Shown here: positions 1 to 12,724 of the stretch, piece after piece | Layout of the letters: every line of letters starts with the position of its first letter | Position numbering within the stretch: the stretch's first letter is position 1 | Source: Otatea glauca | Lineage: Eukaryota > Streptophyta > Magnoliopsida > Poales > Poaceae | DNA length: 64,000 nt | Assembly (NCBI GenBank): GCA_036346275.1 | Contig: CM070719.1 | Span: 17,525,185 to 17,589,184 of the forward strand | Direction of reading: 5' to 3' | Notes under the pieces: model-generated | Seen by the model: the letters and a program-made list of their open reading frames with translations, nothing else | What the model was told of the DNA's origin: nothing | The model's database searches: none | Position numbers and translations under genes: made by a program

Positions 1-684
1 GCACGGCGGCGAACTTCGGCGAGTGAAAACTCGATGATAGAGGCGGCTCGGGTAGCAAGAGAGGGGGCAAAAGAAGCGGCGGCGCGAGGGGAACCTCGGG
101 AGGCGTGCGGCACGGGCTTTTATAGCCTAGGGAGGCGTGTAGAGCGCGGAATCCGAGACCGACGGCGTGCGGCGACGGGACTCCGAGACAGTGGCGGCTA
201 GGGTTAGGGTTTCGCGGAGCGCGGCGACGTGGCGCAATCTTGGCCGCACACGCATCGCGCATCGGACGGCCGTGGCGCGCGCAGGCTGGCTGGGCCGCGA
301 GGTGGGCCGAGACGTGTGAGGGAGGAGGGCCACAGAGACCAGCTGGGCCGGGCCGAGCGAGAAAAAAAGGAATGGGTCATGGAAGATTCGGCCGAAAGAA
401 TAAAATCAATTTTCGAATCAAAATAATTCCAGAAATTCAAATAAAAGCAAATAAATTCAAATAAATAGCAAATAAATTCAGAAAAATCTCCAAAAATACA
501 GAAAAATTCCTTGGAGCACAATGAACCCAACAAAACTGAAAACCTTTAGTTTGATGAATAGTTTAGTCAAATTAAATCCTTTCATTAATGAAAAATTCAA
601 ATTAAGCTGGAATTACTTCAAGAAAAATGCAAATAGTTTATTTTTGAATCCAAACATTCTAAAACTCAAATTTTGGATGTTACA
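1..684 (-). mobile_element. 3' part (plus-strand sense) of an LTR, cut by the window edge
   Basis: The block is GC-rich up to about 390 and A-rich afterwards, and it ends in GGATGTTACA at 675-684. The same terminus is seen in the complete solo LTR at 35971-38703. A minus-strand TATA box (reverse of TTTTATAGCC near 118-127) shows the LTR is transcribed leftward. Directly after it GGATG (685-689) is the presumed TSD copy; the other copy lies outside the window. Decayed hAT coding sequence starts right after the LTR, so this retroelement landed inside a hAT transposase gene. TGTAAC...CACA-type termini resemble Tekay/Del-like Gypsy LTRs, which is an inference. Confidence 0.7.
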
Positions 685-695
685 GGATGTCTCAA

Positions 696-3562
696 AGTTT
701 CTCGCAACGGGAAAGACCGGCCATTAGGGATTATAGCCTTGCTACGTCCCTTGGCCCTATGTAAGCAAGGATTGACATTGGGCAATAGACACAGAAGGGG
801 AGGAATGTGAATTAGGCAATTGGCTCGGCTTGGGCCAAAATTTTCCACATGGCTGGAATTGCGAGGTGGAAATTAGACAATCCCTACTTTGTTAGCGCCA
901 TGAGGGAAACTCAAAAATGGGATACGTGAGCTTTAAAATTTTTGTTCAGTTGTACGCCAATTAATAGCTCATGTTTTTATCATACGTTTTATTTGCAGGC
1001 AAGGGTGTCCCGTCTCTGAGTGGGCAAGATATAGACAAAAAATATTTAGACGCCAACAAAACGGACATATGGGACAAGATGGCAAAGTTCAAGCAGGATT
1101 GGCCTACATATAACATAACAATCATGTGCGATTCTTGGACTAGGCCTACACGTATGAGCATCATCAACTTCATGATATAATGCAATGGCACCATATTCTT
1201 CCACAAGTTCGTCGATGCGATGGGCCTAACTCGGGTTGCCTCGTACTTGCACAATGTACTTGCTTTCATTGCTCCTCTTCTGAAATCCCTTTGATGTACC
1301 CATCATGTAATGGAGGTTTTTATGTTGTTTGTTGACGTAGGAAATTGCCTCAGTGGTCGATGAGGTGGGCCCGAGGAATGTTCTGTAGATTTTTATAGAC
1401 AACAGTGCCAACTAGAAGAAGGCATGCAGGCTCATCAGACAGGAACAATGCAGCATCATGTGGAAGCTTTGTGTAGCCCACACGATTAATTTGATACTCA
1501 AGCAGATTGGAGAGTTCCCTGACCATGCCTCTATGATTGAGAGTGCAAGAAAAATATCTCGATAGCTTTACAACCATTTGAAGCTACAAGCTATGATGAA
1601 GAAGCATATTAGGGGCGAGTTGGTCAAGTGGAATGCTACTTGATTCGGAACAAACTACATGTTTTCGGAGAATTTCCTTCGTCGCAAGGATAAGTTCTTA
1701 TAATGGATGGCTTCAGAAGAATTTCTATTATCTCGCTTTGTTGATACCATGGAAGGGAGGTTCGTGTACTCCTACCTCTCGAGCTTGGACTGGTGGGACA
1801 ACCTTCGATCGGTTGTTAACTCCGTGGAACTATTGTTGCATTCTTGCGCTTTGCCGATCAAGATAGGGTGTCTACGTTGAGCGAGGTGCTACTACGATAC
1901 AACATCATGTGACATGAATACATTAGCTTGTTCCATGATGCTCTAGCTACATTCGATCAGTACATGGACGTTGTGGACCCAAGAATGGCCGACCTAACGT
2001 AAGATACTTATATGAATGCCAGTAATACATTCTTTTATAGAGCAAAATATCTTGTAGTTGCACATACGTTACAGACTTGTACTGATATGTCCCGTTGAAC
2101 TTCATGCAACTGTCGCCTTGAACCCACAGATACATTACGTGTACGACACGACCAACACCTTTTTGCCAGATCTTCAGGATGTGTTTAAAGCACTGGCTGA
2201 TGATACTGATAGCTCCGTTCAAGCTCTTCACAAGTCTGATCTTTACAAAAGGAGGTTAGAACGTTCGCGAGTATGCTAGTTGAGAAGATGGCACATGATA
2301 CCACAACTTCGCCTGGTATTTTCCTTATGTCATCTTAAATGTAATGCCACTCTCGTCGGTACATACTATTCTCTTTGTTAACTTGCAGAACATTGGTGGA
2401 GTATGTTTGGTTCGGACACACCCATGCTCCAGCAATTTGCCATGCAGATCGTTTCGCATTACGCTTCTTCTAGTGGATGCGAGTGCAATTGGAGTATGTT
2501 TGTGTTCATCCACACTAATGTCCGCAACTGCCTGTCGTACAAGAATTAAGCTCCATAAGTTAGTGTACGTTAACTACAATCTGCGGCTCTGAATTTAAGC
2601 CAAATAAAATCAAAGGTGCACAACTGAAAATGATCCATTCAAGTGTCTTATGGAGTTTACACTGTGCGATGCTGAAAATCCAATATGACAATGCATGGAG
2701 AAAGTGAGGTCCAATGCTGATCCCGTACTTGAGGAGGACACAGAGAGTGCCACCCTCTCCCATCACACCTTGTGATAAACCTGATTGACGCTGCTACGTT
2801 GCGAAAGAATATTGGGGCTGAAAGCTTCCCAAATGGGTAGATAGGACAATAATAGGTGACATTCATACAGGGAAGAGGAAGCACTAAGAAGTGGCGACGA
2901 GGGATACCACAAAAAGGTGAGCTCCCTTGAAAGGAAAGGGGAAGTGTCCCACAGATAAGAAACATTATGTAGAGAGTGAGGACTCGACTGATAGCACTCT
3001 CAGGGACTATCGAAGCCCACCGTACTAATAGTCCAATGATAGTAGCCCCAAGTCGAATAGCGATGGTGGTGAGTCCAGTGACGGTGCCTCGATCCCTCTC
3101 ACTTCCTGCTTAAAAGGACAACGTCCTATAGAATTTACAGGGGAGTTACAGTATACTCATGCCACACAAGACGAAGACCATTACACTCCACAATCACATA
3201 GGAGGACTACTACAGGGAAGGGAAGGGACCATCGACATAGCCATGACGTACCGCAGGATAACTCTAGCTCATACAGTGTCGTCGAGACACAAGGGAGTTA
3301 TGGCTTATATGACTACTACGACTACGCCATCCTGGATGGTCGTGCACAATCTCCCACCCAATAGGTCTATGAGTGGTAAGACCCGGACATTTATGCCATG
3401 TTGTACCAATAATGGCAAACGACTAGGCCATGGATGGAGCAAAGCTAGCATGAATACAAGACGGAGTTGTTAGCTACATGAGAATTGATAATGATGTCCA
3501 CTGAGGAGTACAACATGACCAACTAAGTGTACACTCAACAATACTACTCGTAGCCTCAAAAG
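696..3562 (+). pseudogene. decayed hAT transposase (DUF659 type)
   Basis: Translated pieces follow the order of grass DUF659/hAT transposases. A linker with AWAKIFHMAGIARWKLDNPY lies at about 810-885. A probable intron spans 926-998 (GT...TTTGCAG). The DUF659 core reads DSWTRPTRMSIINFMI at about 1132-1180, followed by an in-frame stop. The middle region carries VAHTINLILKQIGEFPD at about 1470-1520. The C-terminal hAT dimerisation region lies at about 2390-2592, with NWSMFVFIHTNVRN and KLVYVNYNLRL. An acidic, Ser/Tyr-rich tail runs to about 3560. Many stops (for example three between 760 and 820) and several frameshifts make it non-functional. The N-terminal BED finger is missing because the LTR at 1-684 separates it from this part. 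Confidence 0.85.
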
Positions 3563-4310
3563 TAATGTTTTATTTGTATGCTTCATTTCATTGCAACTCG
3601 ATTTTTTACTAATATAGCATTCATGTCCCAACATGGCATATGTGTGACAACAGAAGGACGACGAAACTATGTAAAGTGCGAACATTCATTTTCGCTAAGA
3701 AATATTGATTTCAAATGTCATATGCCAGGACATTGAGTTGTGGACTTGTTGGATTGGTTTGTGAATGGTTTTGAAATGAAAGGTTATTTGTTGAGATATT
3801 ATTGCTAAATGCCTACTTTACAACTTGAGATAGTCTAAAATATAGCAAAGGTCATGTTGAAATTTTTTCATATTTTTTCAAAGTTGTGCTATTATTGCAA
3901 AATGTGTACTTTACAACTTAACGTTGTCTTAAAATATAGGAAAGTTTATTCCAGAAGTTTTCATATTTTCCATACTTTTTATATATTTCTAACGTTTTCC
4001 TTGATTTTCTAGACTTTTACTGGGTTTTTACAAATTTTCTAATATTTTCTGCAATTTTTTTCCAATTTTTCATTAATTTTTTTCCAACTTTCCTTCAGTG
4101 TGCCATTTTTTGACTTAAACCAGTCAAAAATCAGTAAATCTGGCCGCTTTTGTGTTTTTTTCGCCACTGTTTGACTGCCAAATTCAAAAAAATTGATTTT
4201 GCAATCCGTACGGTTTCTATCGATTTTCGTTGAAAATCGGTACCAATGGAGGGAGACGATTTTTTAACTCGATTCGGTAGCGTAGACCCTGTCTTCCACC
4301 CAATCTAACA
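3563..4310 (+). other. AT-rich tail, probably 3' non-coding part of the hAT element
   Basis: T-rich non-coding DNA follows the hAT pseudogene. It includes two similar stretches (TACTTTACAACTT near 3814 and 3910) and a short perfect hairpin CGATTTTC-GTT-GAAAATCG near 4218-4236. No ORF is credible. Its position suggests the subterminal region of the hAT element, but no terminal inverted repeat or 8 bp TSD was found. Confidence 0.35.
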
Positions 4311-5497
4311 ATGTTAAGCCAATTGTGCTCAGTTCTAAATGTCTAGTCATTCTCATCTACGGTTTTTCACGACGCCAATGAGGTGTATTGTTACGCTAAC
4401 AGAGGCAATCATGAATACAATTGTATCAGTCTTTATCTTTATGAACTTACGAATAAATTTGTTATTTCGTTCACCTGAATAATAAGCTATCATTTATATT
4501 AACCAACAAGTAGTGACTTGTGAGAAACTAGATCTTTGCCCCGCCACTCTAAAATAGGTCAGCTTTTAAGCAGTTTTTAGCATAAACTAGAAGTCACATA
4601 TAACTAGCAAAAGCCAAAAACAAGACGAGATATGCTTTTGCAGCTTATTGTAGAGAAAAATTAGCTATTTGCTAAATGATCTCTCATAAAAAAACTGCAA
4701 CTACTTTTGTCCTAAAAAAATCAAAAGACAGTTTTTCAAGAAAACTACATCTCCTAGTCAGACCCTTTATATGTTACGATGTTATGGCTCGTCGTCATGG
4801 ATTGGTCGGAAGAAAACTTGGCTCCACTAATTTACCTGATTTGCTTATCATATTAATACCAAGAATCTTAGTGGTTTCTTCTCAGTAGTGTAGTATGCGT
4901 GTCATCCACTGTTAGACTATATTGTGCATGGTGCATGCATACGGGATGCAATCGGCACACATGGCGTGCATATCAAGACCACCGGCGCATAATCTCCAAG
5001 ATCAGCATGTAATCTCCTAGTTAGGAATGTTTTGCATGTAAATCTCTCTTTATTTGGATAGATGATTGGCCGTTTTGTGGCCTTCCTTGCATACGCCAGC
5101 CGCACTGTACTTATGGTCGCAATTGATCAATCAGAAAACTAAGTGCGTGAATTATTCCGTCTTCGTCCACAACACAACACAGAGGCGGATCCACATTAGG
5201 CTTGCCTGCTTGGGGTTGTACATCCACCAGGTTCTTTTTAACTTTTACTTAGCATAGCCTTACATACATCTCAGAGCGACAAGTACAATGACTCCACGCT
5301 CATTAAGAGTTTTGAGAGGTACATGAGGTACCAGTACCTCCTCACCAAATTATCTTAAAACTCTCGGTACTTTTTAGTACCTCCACTCTTTAAATTTTCG
5401 ATATCTCTTGATACTTTATCAATATATAATTAGGTACTTTCCAAGAATTTTGGTAACATATGTACGGTGCACCTCTCTTGTTTCGCTCCCCATCAGC
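4311..5497. other. AT-rich intergenic DNA, nothing recognised
   Basis: No protein similarity, RNA gene or clear transposon end was found. A short GGTAC-rich foldback (GAGGTACCAGTACCTCCTC) sits near 5324-5342. Confidence 0.4.
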
Positions 5498-6265
5498 TAG
5501 GGATGAAAACAGATCGAAAATGAACAGATAATGGCTCTACCATATTTGTTTTCATATTTTTACTCGGATGCAGATATGAATACGAATATGAATACGAATA
5601 ATATCAAATACAGATACGGAGCGAATACGAATCAAAACGAATATGGTCGCGAATATTTATCGGAACATGAAAACCCTATAAATTGTACACACAAAATGAA
5701 AAAAGTAACCAATTTATTTGCTCCAAACGTTTATGAATAACATGTAATAACCGAAGATTTGTATTCTTTGTTGAATTATGTTTAAAACAATAAATTATGT
5801 ATTTATGAGTTTTTATGCATTTTTAGCTACTTATTTAAAATATTTTCCTATTAAGGACGTCAGTTTTTGAATTTTTGAGAAAATTTAAAGCTGATAAAAT
5901 ATTAAAAATAATTTTTTAAATGTTAGATTGTGTTAGGAACTTCCTCAAAAATTTTGTAATTTTTGAAGCTGGTTTACAAATTTTAATAATTAAAATTTGA
6001 TTTGTAGAATAATTAAATTTGAAAACAATTTTGAAATTCAGAAATCTTTTTGGGCCAAAAGAGTAGCCTTGGCCTAGCCCACGTGCATATCTAGATAATC
6101 CGGTCCATAAATATCCAGATTATCTGTATCTGTATCCGGCAGATAGTGAACTACCGAATCCGTATCTATATCCGACAGAAAAAATCTGTATCCGTTTCTA
6201 ATTCGATAATATCCGATAAATATTCGGTCTAATAAAATCTGTATCTAAACATTATTCGCATGATA
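5498..6265 (+). mobile_element. Ac-like hAT non-autonomous element, decayed
   Basis: It starts TAGGGATGAAAAC, resembling the Ac-type hAT terminus, followed by runs of GATATGAATACGAATATG-type repeats. The far half (about 6110-6260) carries the complementary TATCCG/ATCCGTATC repeats expected of the other end. The first about 230 bp closely match 63734-64000. The right terminus is decayed, so the end is approximate and no TSD is visible. Confidence 0.55.
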
Positions 6266-6769
6266 GGAAACTATCCAATCAATTTTCCTACTATCAGCCA
6301 CTGACCACAGCAAGCTCATCCGAAGACATAGCCATGGTGAATGCAGCAATAAAATGGGCATGCCGACATTAAGGAGACAAGTGAGTAGCATGAGTTAAAG
6401 AAATCGATCATCTAGAGGGAGGCGAGGACACTTGAATGTCTATGACCTACATGAGCCAGACAAAGCTGACCTACGGCTACGTATCTGTTCTAGTCAACCT
6501 GAGACTCCGGGCGGGGAAAATGTGATCACTGTCGGCGCGAAAATCTGGCTTAATAAAAAGGCACTCGACGTAGATCGCACTTTGTTATACAAGAAAGGTT
6601 GACGTGAGCGCGCAGTTGAGCATGCAGAATGATGCTACCTGCGTGCGAGCCATCTTTTCCAGGAGGGTTCGCGAGACAATGGCTAAAGTGCTCATGGGTA
6701 TAGATGGTAGTATCAGCATGCGCAGTAGCAGATATTTTTCCGTTGCCAAAGACTGAATTCGACACTTCT
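6266..6769. other. intergenic DNA, nothing recognised
   Basis: Mixed composition with no credible ORF, repeat or RNA gene. Confidence 0.35.
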
Positions 6770-7042
6770 ACAGCCTCTCCTACTTTTTTTTAACCAAATC
6801 TAGTCTTTTTCTAAGTAAAATTATAAATCTAGCTCCCTCCTTACCCACTGTGGCAAGCAACCTCCTGCGCTTGTCCTCCCCACCTCAGCAAGCAACCTCC
6901 TGGGCTCGTTGTCCGCAGCAGGCTGTCACTCCTCGCTGATCTACTGTGCCTTCTACGGTGGAGTAGAGGGATAGATTTGTAATTTTGCTCGAGAAGAGAC
7001 AAGATTTAGAAAAAAAAAGATAACGGAGGCTAGAAAAGTGAT
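6770..7042. mobile_element. MITE-like element with about 65 bp terminal inverted repeats
   Basis: The left arm (about 6775-6842) and the reverse complement of the right arm (about 6963-7041) share AAAATTATAAATCTA-type sequence followed by CTCCCTCC-like bases. The centre is GC-richer. The arm motif recurs at about 47757-47840, which also begins GATCACTTTTCTAG, supporting a dispersed family. The superfamily is not resolved and no TSD was found. Confidence 0.4.
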
Positions 7043-8208
7043 CCTTTCGTCGGGACATGGGAAATTATGGGACCTAGTATGTGTTAGGACTCCGAGCGCA
7101 TCTCATGTAGAAGACCTGTGTGGCAGTGTTGTTTGCCAGGTGATCAATGGTGATGTTGCCAAAACAGTTAGATTTGAAAATAAAATTACCGCGGAGTTAG
7201 TAATAAAAATAGATTTTAAATGGGGTTAAATAATAAAAACGATTCTCCTTTTTACATGCAACAAGGAAATTAGAAAATGTTTTAAAAGTTTCAAACAAAA
7301 AAGTTTCTTTACATGCAAGGACTTTATTCCTTTTTTAATGGTTATAGTTTTTTTAAAAAAATTATATTTGGCTTAATACGTTGAGGACATATCACGTACA
7401 AATCACTCTTTTCATATGTAAAAGTTTTCAAAAATTCTCAAAACATTATCCTATGTAGGGGAGGTTAGTTTCTACAATCCTATTAAATTTGAAGATTAAA
7501 CTAATCGCATTTGAAAGATATGAAAAAGACAAATTCATCTTAAATAGTGATTTTCACTGTTCTTTACTATGCAGCTCGTTGCTTGTCAATTTCATATATT
7601 TCAAATATAATTGAGTTTGGTCTTCAAATTTTACAAGGTCGTAAAAGCTAATCTCCCTTACATATAATAATATCTTTAGAATTTTTGAAAACTTTTACGT
7701 ATAATTTTATAGAGTTTGACAAGCTCTATACGCTTCTAGTGTTTAGCAACAATTCCTTGAATACATGACATATCAATTGCAAAAATATATCGCTTGAATT
7801 ATTGATATATCAACATTAAAATAAAACATCAACTCATGGAAGAAGAAAAGCACTTGGTTCAATGAACATCGTTGCCGCTTCACACCGAAATGACCTGACT
7901 AACCAAGGTTTTCCAGTGACATGACAGCAGTATGATCCAACCAGAAACCAGGAGTGATTAATAATTAACTAATGGAGCTATGCATAGTTTCTTTTTTCCT
8001 ATTATTTACAGATAGGGCGGTGCATTAGGGGCTAGCACGTGGTTAGCGAGGAGTGGTTGGTCGGCTCAACGAAAGCCATGCTTGGACCGGAGCCTGACCA
8101 ATATGTATGCGCCTTTTGTACGTGGCGCACGCTGTATCGTCCAGCCAGGTGCATGCTACAATGTACCATCTCTTGCTTGCCCCATCTTAAGAGATCCAAT
8201 ACCGTCGT
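7043..8208. other. AT-rich intergenic DNA, nothing recognised
   Basis: Short AT-rich tracts and no ORF with recognisable similarity. Confidence 0.4.
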
Positions 8209-8787
8209 TAGAGTGAAAACGGATAAGATATTAATAGATTTTGTGTTCTAATTTATTTTTTGATTCGAAATTAGATACGGACTAATCAGATACAAATACA
8301 GATATAGATACAAATCCGAGTTATTTAGGATATGGATATAGGACTGATTCGGATTGAAAATAGATAAATACATATGGATAATACACGCATATATAGAGTA
8401 ATATATATTGAATTAAAACCATACGAATACATGATTATCGTAGCAAGTTATATATCAATCAAACCCAATAAATGTAAAAAAAATGCTACTTAAGTATCAA
8501 TAAAACTAACCAATTGTCAATATAAATGGGCTGCTATAGAAAAAATATGATAAAAATAGGTTGGATCTTGCTGATATTCGAATAGGAAAAATCCGAATAT
8601 CCGAATGAGAAAAATCTAAATATTTGGATCCCGTCTCGTATTTACCGGATATTGACTGCTTCGAATCCTACCCTGAATCTGAATTTAATTATCCGGATCC
8701 CGTCCCAGATCCAATCAGATAATCAAACCCAATCTCAACTAGATCCAATCCTAGATCGGGCGGAAAATATCCGACCCATATTCACTA
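8209..8787. mobile_element. hAT-like MITE with TCGGATA/TATCCGA subterminal repeats
   Basis: The left end is TAGAGTGAAAACGG and the right end, reverse complemented, is TAGTGAATATGGG. Both resemble the Ac-like TAGGGATGAAAACGG terminus. Repeated ATACGGA/TATCCGAAT motifs lie in both halves. Flanking octamers ACCGTCGT and ATCATAGT match at 5 of 8 positions, so they may be a decayed 8 bp TSD. Confidence 0.5.
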
Positions 8788-9343
8788 ATCATAGTTACAT
8801 TACCGCAACTTAGCGGTTACAGATGGTTACAGATGACACTGTAGCTAACACTGTTCGATGATTTAGACTATTATTTCTTCGATTAGACGGTGCTTACAAA
8901 CAACAACGCTTAAATTGCCGTTGTAGTTGCCTTGCCTAGGAACTGTATCGTGTGATGAAATCATGAAAGGTCATACATAGGATGGAACTGTAGAACCCGC
9001 AATACAAGAGGAGTAATGTCGGAGAAGGGGTTGTCTGGAACTCTGGATCTTGGTTCTACGCAAAACTAGTTCTAGATTTGACCATCCGAAATATTTTCTT
9101 GGTTAGGTTATGATATAACCCGGATGATACAAACCGGTTTTTACAGGACTCACAACTTTGAGTTTCGCAGAACTCAAAATATAAATAGTAGAGAAGAGCT
9201 AAAACTAATTTTAGCCAAAAAAAATTTGTTTTCACTAGCTATCCTAACCGGAAAACAAACGTAAAATCTATAGCCTAGCTTAAAGTGCACAACAAATGCT
9301 TGCTCACAAAATCAATTAACAAAACTTGCGAAAATTGAGTTAC
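8788..9343. other. intergenic DNA, nothing recognised
   Basis: No ORF, RNA gene or clear repeat boundary was found before the solo LTR. Confidence 0.35.
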
Positions 9344-9887
9344 TGTCGACTTTTATAGTATGCAATAAATTTATGGGGTAGGTGCTAGATCTCAAATTCG
9401 AAGGTCACACAAGACAAGGGGTTTAGACAGGTTCAGACTCTCGCGGAGGAGATAATACCCTAGTCCTGTGTGCTGGGATTACGCAGATCTCTTGGATCTA
9501 AGATTGCTCAAAGCGCAATATGCTCTGGGCGATATGAGGTGTGCTATGCTCTATGGCTTGATCGCTCTATGCTTGGATGATCGGATCCCTATGTTGTTGC
9601 CCGCCCTCTCCCTTATATAGCGGGGGTGGGGCGGCTTACAGAGTCCTGGTCGGTTTGGAGATTCCGATCGGTTACAAGATTCTAGTCAGTTAATAGGATA
9701 GAGTTTACATCTTTATCTACCCTATTAACGACTCGGATCACAACCGTATCTATTATATCTAAATATAAGTTCAATTTCCTTTAGGATATGTCCCCTTGCG
9801 CACGGCAACGGGGCCTAACGCGGGGAGTATCTTCTGGACCTCCCTCTTGGGCTTGTCATGAGGGTACCCGGGTTCTTATATTCCACA
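9344..9887 (-). mobile_element. solo LTR (544 bp), TSD GTTAC
   Basis: The block begins TGTCGACTTTTATAG and ends TATTCCACA. It is flanked on both sides by GTTAC (9339-9343 and 9888-9892). A minus-strand promoter is visible as CTATATAAGGGAGAGGGC (reverse of about 9610-9625), so the LTR is transcribed leftward. No internal retroelement sequence adjoins it, which fits LTR-LTR recombination. Family not identified; probably Ty3/Gypsy. Confidence 0.8.
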
Positions 9888-9997
9888 GTTACACACGACC
9901 ACCCTTCGTGTGTGTGTGGTCACAGTCTAACCGTTCGGGTGCACACTTCAGTGCGACGCTAATATGAAATTAAAGTGTAAGCACTACTACAGAATTG

Positions 9998-10500
9998 TAC
10001 ATCAGAATCGGTTCTTTTTTGTCATTACAGTCGGTTCAAGTGGCGATACGAAGTCTTTAGATAGTGATGTGGTGGAGCTATCACAGTCGGTTTTGACCCG
10101 ATTGTGATAAGGCCTCATTAGAATCGGTTCTTAGGTGAAACCGATTCTAATGACCACATTATCAGAATCGGTTCTTTCAAAGAACCGATTCAAGGGGTCA
10201 TCAGAATCGGTTCTTTGAAAGAACCGATTACGATAGGTCATCGAAATCGGTTCTTATGTAGAACCGATTACGATGACGTCAATTACGTAATCGGTTCCAC
10301 ACAAAACCGATTCTAATGAGGGGTCATCACAATCACTTCCTTCAAAAACCGATTCTAATGATGGATCATCACAATCGCTGCTTCAAGAACCGATTGTAAT
10401 GGTATGGTTATCACAATCGCTTCACAAAGAACCGATTCTACTGATGTGGTCACCACAATCGCTTGCTTAAAAGAACCGATTCTGATGACCCATTGGGGTG
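9998..10500. repeat. left subterminal repeat array of the CACTA element
   Basis: About ten short hairpin-prone units carry ATCGGTTCTT and AAGAACCGATT in alternating orientation. These are the expected kind of binding sites for a TNPA-like protein in CACTA elements. Confidence 0.85.
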
Positions 10501-11462
10501 TGCCATTTTTGCAAATTCTCCAAAAAAGCACATATCAAATAGTATGCACAATATATATCACATTCGCAATCTGAAACACGTAATACATATATCACATTCA
10601 TAGAACACAAACACTTTAATTACAACACATATATCATAGGTTCACAATATACAACACAAACATGCTTAACAATCAGTACACTTCCTCTGATATATATCAC
10701 ATTGACATATATTATTAATATTGTTTCATGGATCCCATTATTATCTACACACGCATTCTCCACTCCCTTGTTTCTCCCAGCATATTTTAGAGTGAAAAAT
10801 GACGAGACAAATTTTTAATAATCAAATTTAATCTCAGGACAATACCATTTAGAGATAGAATTCTCATCTAAACCATCCATTCCCTACCAAAGGTCAAAAA
10901 TCACCACCTTTTCTTTATCAATTGTTATCCTGCAATGAGGTACAACTTTTAGTAACACTAGTAAATGATATAATAGCAAAATTGGAAGGTAAACTCTATG
11001 TATTAATAGAATAACTCATTCCGGAACGACACCAAACTAGTTTTATAAAGTTATATAATCGAACACATCAACATATAGTCTCAAGGAAGTAATGCAATCC
11101 CATTTAGCTTACTCATTCTTGTCATGATTGTTATGACTATCACATGCAGAGCCAAAATACTTTCAGTCTGATACATCTGCATTATCTATTTTCCTTTTCT
11201 GGTTTATACTAATGCACCTAATTATCCTCATGCCTTCATTCAAATCCTTTTCTTGATAATAGACTTGTCCATGTTTGTAGTTACGAAATGGCGGTGTAAA
11301 AGTTAACAAACCACCATTTCATCGATTGTTCGTCCCAACCACCTCCTCAATCATGCACTCAAAATCAACGGTTTCTTGATCGAAAACTCAAGTCCGTAAT
11401 GCCTATCCATTTCTTTTCCATTCCTCCAGACCTAACGTGTAGAAGCTTCCTGAACTTGTGGC

Positions 11463-11811
11463 TCTATAAATAGGCCAAAAAGAAAGAAAGAAAAAAATAT
11501 CATGCTACTACTAGTCTACTAGTATTTTCTTCTTCTTTCTCTTTCTCACAATCCACAAACTAGAGTGTGGCTAGTGCCATGTCGCCTTTTTCTCCATTGC
11601 ACAAGTGAGAAAAATCAATGGTGGTGATGATGATGCAAAGAGACAAGAGATAAGACACTCTTGCTTGCCAATTTTCTCAACCAATGACAGACAAGAAAGG
11701 GGACTCCACAGGACAAGAAAAGGCGTCTTTCCTTCTCACCACTATTATTTGGTGATGACTTGTTGCCCTCCCATTGGCTCCAGCAGAAGAAAATTTAAGT
11801 ACATAAAGTAA
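11463..11811 (+). promoter_or_regulatory. promoter-like TATA box with short downstream ORFs inside CACTA
   Basis: CTATAAATAG (11463-11472) is followed by a CT-rich leader (TTCTTCTTCTTTCTC-like, 11528-11546). A 9-codon ORF then starts at 11579 and a 68-codon ORF runs 11605-11811. The larger product is Lys/Arg-rich and not recognised. The layout looks like a core promoter plus 5' UTR, either the element's own or captured from a host gene. Downstream sequence loses any reading frame. Confidence 0.4.
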
Positions 11812-12724
11812 CATAAATGAGCATTAGTGATTTCAGTTAGGATAAAGAAAAGATCATGGTTTTGGGCCTCTTCTAGCATATTTTCTGAACTAATGTTATT
11901 GATTAATGAAGTTGTTTTCTTACAGAACATTCCTACCGTATACTACAGGCAATATATAAGATCTTACAGAACACACAGCCATACTGAATCTTCAACATAT
12001 AATCAAATGTCAATGAACAGGCACAGGAACATGGCATCTTCCGTCAAGGGATAGAGCTAGTCCACTTCTTGTCTTATGGTTGGATTTGTGATGACTGATG
12101 ACCCAAAGCTCTGTGAAGCAGAAGAATAACAACATCTTCTACTATGTATAGATCCTTTCTACAATAGTCTTGTCCTATAAATATCGAATTCTTGATCCAA
12201 TTAATAGGGAAAGTTTTTATCTTTGCAAAACATTTATTTGTAAGATTCAATATTGAAGACGGAGTAATGACAATATTTTACAGATCCCTAGTTCTAGAAA
12301 GCCAAAAGGAACAAACTTTATATGCACCAACAGGATAAATTTAAAAGTCCATAACAAATTAAACTTATCGCAACCAAAATCAGATTTCTACATAGAATAG
12401 GATAGCTGTGAGCTGTTCTCTAAGAATCAGATTTTATTGTTAGTGGTCTGTCATCAGAGTATTACGCCTCGAACTATTTTCATTCTGATCGCTTGCTCGC
12501 ACGTCATCAAATGCCACAACCGTAAATCATACCAAGAAAGTCTGCACCACTCCAAATTGCTATTCTCTAGGGCATTATATAGTTCTGAATTTGGAAAAGA
12601 GATCACAAGCTTGAACCATAGAGCTAATTTAGTTCATTATCAGAAGCATTACCCGCATTTAATCGAAGTTAATTTAGTTCATTATCACAAGCCTGATCTA
12701 GGGCATTATATAGTTCTGAATCAT

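Noticed and set aside
5290..5470. GGTAC-rich inverted repeats as a MITE
   Set aside because: The arms are short and interrupted, and no TSD or second copy was found.
9998..10500. CRISPR-like direct repeats
   Set aside because: The units are alternating inverted motifs with irregular spacing inside CACTA ends of a plant nuclear genome.
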